Source: Paenibacillus flagellatus
GTDB taxonomy: Bacteria; Bacillota; Bacilli; Paenibacillales; NBRC-103111
Direction of reading: 5' to 3'
DNA: 64,000 nucleotides
Assembly (NCBI RefSeq): GCF_003217775.1
Contig: NZ_QJVJ01000004.1
Coordinates: forward strand, 372,001 to 436,000
How positions within the stretch are numbered: the first letter of the stretch is position 1; each line of letters starts with the position of its first letter. The notes below the pieces were generated by a model that worked only from the letters and a program-made list of their open reading frames with translations, did no database searches and had not been told where the DNA came from. The position numbers and the translations under genes are program-made. Below, piece by piece: positions 58,573-64,000 of this stretch.

Positions 58573-61332
58573 TCAAGATACCGACAGCGTACCGTTCCAG
58601 TCCTCGGTCGTGCCGTTCTGGAAATATTCGTCGCACAGGTAGAAGTACAGCTGCGCCGCCTTATCCTGCCGGTTCGCCTTGATGACCATCAGGAACGCCT
58701 CGCGGGCGTCGTAGAACCGGCCGACCTGGTAGTAGGTGACGGCCTCCTCGAAGCGCGCCTTCGTCCGGTCCTTCAGCGCCCGGATCGTATCCGGATCGCC
58801 TTGGTAAACGTCGTACAAATGAAGCGGCTCCTTCATGCCGCCGACCTGGACGAGCCCCAGGTTCCGGTATTGGAACTTGGAGGCGTCCTCGAGCGAGCGG
58901 ACGACGCTGTCCGTCATGAGAATCGAGGCGCCTAACGGATCGGTGAGCCGTTCCAGCATCGTGGCGATATTGACGTTGTCCGAGATGACGTTGCTCTCGA
59001 GCCGCTGCTCCTCTCCGATGATGCCGAGCCGGAGCGGTCCCTTGTGCAGGCCGACGCCGATGTCGACGGGCTTGTAGCCGGAATTGTCGCGGTGCGAGTT
59101 GTATAGCTCCACTTCCTTGCGCAATTCGACCGCGGCGCGCAGGGCGTCGTCGGCGGAGGCGGGGAACAGCGCCATGAAGCCGGCACCCAAATATTTGTTG
59201 ATCATGCCGCCCCGGCTGCGAACGTACGGCCCGAACCGTTTCAGGAACGAGTTGACGAAGTTGAAGTTTTCCTCCGGCGTCATTCGTTTGGACAGCATGT
59301 AAAACTGGCGGATGTTGCATATCATCGTGCTCATGTTTTGCTCGACCTGATCGCCGAGCTCGACGTCCAGAATCGTATCTTTGTGCAGGAAGCGCAAAAA
59401 CTGCTGCGGCACGAACCGGTAATACGCCTGGCTGAGCGACTCGACCTTGCGGATATATTCGCGGATGCGGGCGGCCATCGTGTTGACGCTTTCCCCGAGA
59501 TCGGCGATTTCGTCCCGGGTGCGGATGTTGACGACCGTGTCCCAGTTGCCCCTCGCGATGTCGCCGACGCTGCGGCGGAGCTTGCGCAGAGCGGACAGCT
59601 GGATGAACGTCATGAGCAGCAGCACGAAGAGCAGGCCGACGGAAATGATGACGATGTTGCGGACGATTTCCTGCAGGACGCCTCTCCGGTGGGCGAGCAG
59701 CGTTTCCATGTTTTTGCTCGTCTCGAAAATGCCGACGATTCGGCCCGACGAGTTGTAGATCGGCGCGATCGCGTAATTCCAGACGCCCGTATCGTCCTTC
59801 CAGCCGCCCGTCATCACCTTCCCTTCGCGGAAAACCGGCCCGTTCACCTCGGTGATCGGGAACGGGTTGAACATGTGCATCTCGTCGTCGTCCTCGAGAA
59901 TCCGGTAAATGATGCCGTTCTCCACCTTGTACACCGCCTTGTAAAACCCGCGGTTGGCGGAATCGGCGTTGTTGTCGAAAACGCTTCTGATTTTGGTCCG
60001 GAACTCGTTGAACGCCTCGCCCCGGTACTCGATCGGGGACGAGATCGCCTCCAGCTTGTCGCCGTCGACCAAATTTTGGCCGTTGGCGGCGAGCAGCGAC
60101 AGCTCGCGGAACGTTTCCTCGTCCATCTTGGCGACGAAATTGTTGTAGATGACGGCCGACAGCAGTATCATCGCCGCCGCCACCGTCGGAACGAAAACGA
60201 ACGCCTGCTTGACGAGCAGCGACACGCGCCGCTTCATGACGTCGAAGTAGAGCAGCTTGATCGCCCACAGGAGCAGCAGCGCGCCCGCGGCGGCCGCCGC
60301 CCAGACGGTCCAGCGGCGGAGAACGTAGCCGTCCGAATACCGCGCTTTGTCCATCGTGGGGGCGAAGCTTCCGTCCGGCATCCGCCGGTTCAGCCGCGTA
60401 TCGTCGACGATGATGACGTCGCCGTCGGGACCGACGCTGATGTCCGTCTTCTCGTACGGGATGTCGATGCCGCCCGCCTGCGCCTTGGCCGGGTTGACGA
60501 GCTCTTCGATGATGTAGGGCTGCGCCGGATCGAGACGGCTGATCGCCTTCGAATTGTAGTCGATGAAGACGAGCCGTCCGGCCGTATCGATCCGCAAGCT
60601 TTCGGGGAAGTTGCGCCTCGTCCGGTCGAGGCCCGGGAGCGGATAGACGAGCGTCGACGCGCCGTCCGCGCCGGCGCGATACACTTCCCCGCTGCGCGCG
60701 GAGTAGTAGATCGAGCCGGGCGCGAGGCCGTCGATTTCGGCCAAATATTTGTTCCCGGGCAAATCGAAGCCGAACACCGGCTTCGGCTCCGTCTCCCCGG
60801 CCCCGAGCCGGTACTGCGTCACCCGCGCGCCTTCGTCGTTGAAGAAAAACAGCTCGCCCTGTTTGATTTGCGGACTTTTCAGCCCGCCGATCCGGTATCG
60901 GCGGTTTTTCGGATCCGGATAGTCCTGGCTGAAAATGACCCGCTCGAACTTGCCGTCCGGACCGTACCGGACGATTTGCTCCGACCGGACCGTCAAGCCG
61001 AACGGATCGAGCAGCGTCCGGACCGCGTACACCCGGTTCAGCTCGTCGACGGCCATGTCGTTGAACCGGAACAGCTCGCCGGTTTTGCCGGCTTCGCTAT
61101 GGATCGAATATTGGAGCGTCCCTTCCTTGTCGAGCTTCAAAATCGTTTTTTTGGCGTTGTCGATCAAGTACAGGTTGTCTCGCCGGTCCGCGATCGCCTT
61201 CGACAGGCTGACGAACGGCAATTCGCGGTTCAGCGGATTTTGCGCGAGCAGATGCCGCTCCCGGAACGTGAACGTTCCGGCCAAGCCGGCAAGCAGGACG
61301 ACGAGCAGCAGCGCCGCTACGGACTTCTTCAT
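58573..61332 (-). CDS. Membrane sensor with a degenerate class III cyclase domain
   Basis: This 919-residue protein has an N-terminal helix and an NHL/beta-propeller-like outer domain (about 35-330). A helix pair near 345-410 and a second outer (CHASE-like) domain of about 170 residues (about 410-580) follow. The rest is a helix, a HAMP domain, a cyclase homology domain (about 665-830) and a C-terminal TPR-like tail. The two metal-binding Asp are replaced: CNIRQF has Asn673 and YLGAGFMALF has Ala717, while spacing and fold are conserved. Catalysis is therefore unlikely. ATG 61332. It lies 47 bases after the TolC-like gene and 30 bases before the GNAT gene. Confidence 0.9.
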   Translation of the reverse strand: MKKSVAALLLVVLLAGLAGTFTFRERHLLAQNPLNRELPFVSLSKAIADRRDNLYLIDNAKKTILKLDKEGTLQYSIHSEAGKTGELFRFNDMAVDELNRVYAVRTLLDPFGLTVRSEQIVRYGPDGKFERVIFSQDYPDPKNRRYRIGGLKSPQIKQGELFFFNDEGARVTQYRLGAGETEPKPVFGFDLPGNKYLAEIDGLAPGSIYYSARSGEVYRAGADGASTLVYPLPGLDRTRRNFPESLRIDTAGRLVFIDYNSKAISRLDPAQPYIIEELVNPAKAQAGGIDIPYEKTDISVGPDGDVIIVDDTRLNRRMPDGSFAPTMDKARYSDGYVLRRWTVWAAAAAGALLLLWAIKLLYFDVMKRRVSLLVKQAFVFVPTVAAAMILLSAVIYNNFVAKMDEETFRELSLLAANGQNLVDGDKLEAISSPIEYRGEAFNEFRTKIRSVFDNNADSANRGFYKAVYKVENGIIYRILEDDDEMHMFNPFPITEVNGPVFREGKVMTGGWKDDTGVWNYAIAPIYNSSGRIVGIFETSKNMETLLAHRRGVLQEIVRNIVIISVGLLFVLLLMTFIQLSALRKLRRSVGDIARGNWDTVVNIRTRDEIADLGESVNTMAARIREYIRKVESLSQAYYRFVPQQFLRFLHKDTILDVELGDQVEQNMSTMICNIRQFYMLSKRMTPEENFNFVNSFLKRFGPYVRSRGGMINKYLGAGFMALFPASADDALRAAVELRKEVELYNSHRDNSGYKPVDIGVGLHKGPLRLGIIGEEQRLESNVISDNVNIATMLERLTDPLGASILMTDSVVRSLEDASKFQYRNLGLVQVGGMKEPLHLYDVYQGDPDTIRALKDRTKARFEEAVTYYQVGRFYDAREAFLMVIKANRQDKAAQLYFYLCDEYFQNGTTEDWNGTLSVS

Positions 61333-61379
61333 CGGTTCGTTTCCTCTCGTTTCGATCTACTTGCGCCTTGCGCTTGATC

Positions 61380-64000
61380 TCATTCGTAGAGCGCGATCGT
61401 TTGGGCGCCGTCGTTCCAGACGACGTCCAGTCCTAGCGATTCGGCCAAAAACCGCAGCGGCACGTACGTCCGTTCCGCGATCAGCTCCGCCGCCCGCTCC
61501 AGCTCGACCGGTTCGCCGTTCAAGTAAGCGACCGGCTGTCCGATCGTGCACTCGATCGTCCCGTACTCGGCGCTTACCGTCGCCGTCATCGTCTCCTCGT
61601 TCCATTCGACGGCCGCCCCGAACGATTCGGACACCGCCCGAAGCGGGATGAACGCCTGGCCGTCGAGCATAATCGGCGGCGCGTCGAGCCGGAACGGGAT
61701 CGTCGGCGAGACGAGCCGCTCGGGGGGCAGCGTCGTCGCGGCTCCGCCGGTTTCGGCCGCGATGTCCGCGGCGACTCCGGCGAGCGACTGCAGCTGCTCC
61801 TCCGAGTACGCTTCCTTCCGCTTCGCGACGATCGCGGCGAGCCGCTCGGCTTGCTCGCTCGCGAGCCGCTCGGCGACCGCCGCCTGCGCGGCTGCGGCCG
61901 CGCCGCCGGGCGCGGGGGCGGGCTCCGCCGCCGCGAGCGCCTCGAGCAGCGCGCCGACGCCGTCCATCTCCGCGAACAGCAGCTCGGTCTCGAGCTGCTT
62001 CGCGGACGACTCGACGGCGGCGAGCGTCGTCGCGATCGCGTCGGCTTGGGCGGCGTCGCCGGCCGCCTCGGCGCGCTTCCGCTCGGCGCCGAGCGCCGCC
62101 CGCGACTCGGCGAGCACGGCGTGCGCCTCCGGCACGCCGCTCGCGGCGGCCGCCGCCTGCGCCATCGTCGCGAGCAGGCCGTCGGCCGCCTTCAGCGCGG
62201 CTGCGGTATCGCCCGCGGCGATGGCGGCCTGAACGGCCGCTTGCCGCTCGGCGGCCTGCGCCTCGAGCTGCTCGGCGCTCGGCGCGGGGCCGCCGGTCGC
62301 TCCGTCTCCGCCGCCGGAGCCGTCTCCTTCCCCGCCGCCCGGGTCTTCCTCGCCTCCGTCCGGGTTTTCCGACCACTCGGCGAGCGATTCCAGTATCGCT
62401 TCCGCGTTGTTGACGAGCGCCATTTTGTCCAGCGCCGTCTTCGCGTCGCCCTTCTTGAGCGCTTCCAGCATGGCGATGCGCGCCTTCGCGTCCTCGACCT
62501 GCGTCGTCAGGCCGGCGATCCGGTCCGATTGGCCGCCGTCGGTCGCCGCCTGCTTGTCGGCTTCGAGCTTCTCGAGCTCCGTTTTGAGCGTCGCGATCTC
62601 CTTGTCGAGCTGCTCCGGCGTTTGCAGCGATTTCAGCTCGCCCGGGGCGCTTACCTCCATCGTCACCTTGAGCGAGGCCAGCTCGTCGGGGGCGACCGCC
62701 GCCTTTCCTTGCGGGTCGTCGAGCGCTTCCGCGTCGGCGACGCGGTCCATGCCGAACCAGACCGCGCCGTCCGGGCTGTAATAGATGCCCTGGCCCGACG
62801 ATTTCATCGTGGAGGCCGCCGCATTGTACAGCTCGGGCGTCAGCGCATCCAGCCTCGCCTTCGTCGTCCCGATCACGATGACGGCCGGCTTTCCTTCCGG
62901 CGGCTCGGGCGGCGCCGCGACCGGCGTGCCCCCCGCGGGAAGCGAGAACGTCCCGAGTGTCGCGCTTCCTACGAGCGGCGCCTCTCCGACGACGTCCGTT
63001 CCTCGGTACAGGACGATTTTCAATTGATCCGGCTGAGCGAAAAAGATCGACAGCGCCCGGAGCGGCTTCCCCACCTTCGTTCGTTTGCCGATCGGCTTCC
63101 CTTTGGCGTCGAACAGCGCGTAGTCGGTCGCCTTCAGCTTTTTGTCCGGCGTCGCCGTAAAGTCGCTCAGCAGCTCGCCGACCGAAGGCTTCACCGTCCA
63201 TTTGCCGCTCGCCGGCTTCTCCGGCGCCGTCTTGACCGGACTCAGGCCGTCGTCGATTCCCTTATAAGGAAGCAGCCCGCGCTTGTACGTCTTCTCGAGC
63301 GCCCCGCCGGTTTCGACGTTCAGCTTGCCGATCGCGCCCATGTAGGCGATTTGCGCGGATAGTAACGCCTTACCCGTCTGCTCGTACGCCTCCTTCGCCA
63401 GGGCGACCTCCTCGGCCGGCGCGAGTCCGAGCTTGCGCTTGCTTTCGGCTTTGCCGATCGCCTCGAACGCGGCGTCCCGCATTCGCAGCGCCTGGGCGTA
63501 GCTTTCCTCCGCCCCTTTCGCGTCCAAATACGACTGCCGGACGGCCGCGATGACGGCGCTTCGGCTTTCCTTTTCTTTGAGCGCGGCTTTGCTCTGCTCC
63601 ATCGTCGCGATCGGCAAGCCGTTGCGCAAGTCGTCCAAATAACGGAGGCCGTCGAACTCGCCCTGGAACAGCTTTTTCGGAATCGGAAAGATAATGAACC
63701 AGAAGTAGCCCTGCCAATCTTTGCGAACCTGTTCGAGCAGCGCCTCGTATTGGGTCGTGAACAGGTCCATGTCGATGTCGGCGCTCTTGAACATCCGGTC
63801 GAACACCTTCATCCGCCCGGCGCCGAATTTCGAGCTGTACAAGTTGCGCGTCGTGTTCAGCTTCTCGTCGGCGAGCCTTCGCGTCTGCACGTCTTGGATC
63901 AGTCCGACGTTCGTCCGCAGGGCGGCGTCGATGTAGCCGGGCAGGGCGCGCTGGGACAAGTCCGCGTACACCGGCTCGAACGTCATCGCGAACGGCCGCT
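61380..64000 (-). CDS. TolC-like helical protein with C-terminal stalk (copper-amine-oxidase-like) domain, 5' end beyond the window
   Basis: The frame is open to the right edge, giving 868 residues from ATG 63986 and more upstream; no ribosome site precedes that ATG, so the true start is outside. Residues about 1-240 form long helices like half of an outer-membrane efflux protein (KLGLAPAEEVALAKEAYEQT). A beta-rich middle and an Ala/Glu/Gln-rich coiled region follow. The C-terminal 110 residues are a stalk domain with two repeats (AFIPLRAVSESFGAAVEW and TYVPLRFLAESLGLDVVW). In a one-membrane cell it is presumably surface-exposed. Its role is unknown; it seems to head the block that ends at 51568. 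Confidence 0.82.
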   Translation of the reverse strand, partial: RPFAMTFEPVYADLSQRALPGYIDAALRTNVGLIQDVQTRRLADEKLNTTRNLYSSKFGAGRMKVFDRMFKSADIDMDLFTTQYEALLEQVRKDWQGYFWFIIFPIPKKLFQGEFDGLRYLDDLRNGLPIATMEQSKAALKEKESRSAVIAAVRQSYLDAKGAEESYAQALRMRDAAFEAIGKAESKRKLGLAPAEEVALAKEAYEQTGKALLSAQIAYMGAIGKLNVETGGALEKTYKRGLLPYKGIDDGLSPVKTAPEKPASGKWTVKPSVGELLSDFTATPDKKLKATDYALFDAKGKPIGKRTKVGKPLRALSIFFAQPDQLKIVLYRGTDVVGEAPLVGSATLGTFSLPAGGTPVAAPPEPPEGKPAVIVIGTTKARLDALTPELYNAAASTMKSSGQGIYYSPDGAVWFGMDRVADAEALDDPQGKAAVAPDELASLKVTMEVSAPGELKSLQTPEQLDKEIATLKTELEKLEADKQAATDGGQSDRIAGLTTQVEDAKARIAMLEALKKGDAKTALDKMALVNNAEAILESLAEWSENPDGGEEDPGGGEGDGSGGGDGATGGPAPSAEQLEAQAAERQAAVQAAIAAGDTAAALKAADGLLATMAQAAAAASGVPEAHAVLAESRAALGAERKRAEAAGDAAQADAIATTLAAVESSAKQLETELLFAEMDGVGALLEALAAAEPAPAPGGAAAAAQAAVAERLASEQAERLAAIVAKRKEAYSEEQLQSLAGVAADIAAETGGAATTLPPERLVSPTIPFRLDAPPIMLDGQAFIPLRAVSESFGAAVEWNEETMTATVSAEYGTIECTIGQPVAYLNGEPVELERAAELIAERTYVPLRFLAESLGLDVVWNDGAQTIALYE

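Noticed and set aside
1-64000. tRNA, rRNA, CRISPR arrays, insertion sequences or prophage genes
   Set aside because: None recognised on either strand by reading; no transposase, integrase or regularly spaced direct repeats were found.

Overview
The window looks like chromosomal DNA of a GC-rich, endospore-forming Gram-positive bacterium of the Paenibacillaceae (Paenibacillus/Cohnella type). The grounds are an intact gerA-type spore-germination operon, a YhbD-BacE-BacF bactofilin operon, a bacillithiol-type YpdA/Bdr reductase, LutABC, copper-amine-oxidase-like 'stalk' domains, strong AGGAGG ribosome sites with many TTG/GTG starts, and many sugar-catabolic enzymes. No rRNA, tRNA, CRISPR array, insertion sequence or prophage was seen. 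Because of the high GC content many long antisense frames are open; these are left out.

Layout. 1-5400: a leftward HlyD-type adaptor and two sugar-ABC permeases, divergent from an OmpR-type two-component system; two 11-bp-spaced TGTGACA repeats lie between them. 5435-9667: aldo/keto reductase, GH3 glycosidase and DUF1080 (3-keto-disaccharide hydrolase-like) protein. 9731-14027: DUF1854 protein, an unusual ABC exporter with a zinc ribbon, and CobB/CbiA. 14235-15113: secreted SH3-NlpC/P60 hydrolase. 15343-21449: GntR regulator (LutR-like), D-2-hydroxyacid dehydrogenase, lutABC and a fumarylacetoacetate-hydrolase-family enzyme. 21517-25687: spore germinant receptor operon. 25950-27075: an AT-richer HxlR/azoreductase pair that looks acquired. 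27262-35041: a LacI-controlled sugar-acid operon (split UxaA dehydratase, two SDRs, cyclase-family hydrolase, DUF4177-like protein, RbsD), with an SGNH hydrolase and a DUF2264 protein at its edges. 35078-45665: mixed housekeeping and signalling genes (membrane-anchored PstS-like protein, phosphatase, WG-repeat protein, DUF695 protein, erythromycin-esterase-like enzyme, Gfo/Idh oxidoreductase, GGDEF-EAL protein, Bdr). 46349-48489: yhbD-bacE-bacF behind a MerR-like promoter architecture. 48546-51467: DHA2 efflux pump, small protein, aldo/keto reductase.

51568-64000 is the most unusual part: eight same-strand genes, closely spaced or overlapping and closed by one strong terminator. They encode a TolC-like/stalk protein, a membrane cyclase-homology protein that lacks both metal-binding aspartates, a GNAT acetyltransferase, an Npt1-type nucleotide transporter fused to HEAT repeats and a cyclic-nucleotide-binding fold lacking its usual Arg, an RsbW-like kinase, a STAS protein, a GAF-SpoIIE phosphatase and a DUF4157 protein with internal repeats. 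I infer a membrane-linked partner-switching system of unknown output.

Two metabolic blocks may cooperate. The split UxaA dehydratase and SDRs resemble the non-phosphorylative L-fucose/L-rhamnose routes, whose last step is an FAH-family hydrolase giving pyruvate and L-lactate. Here such a hydrolase sits directly behind lutABC, which oxidises L-lactate.
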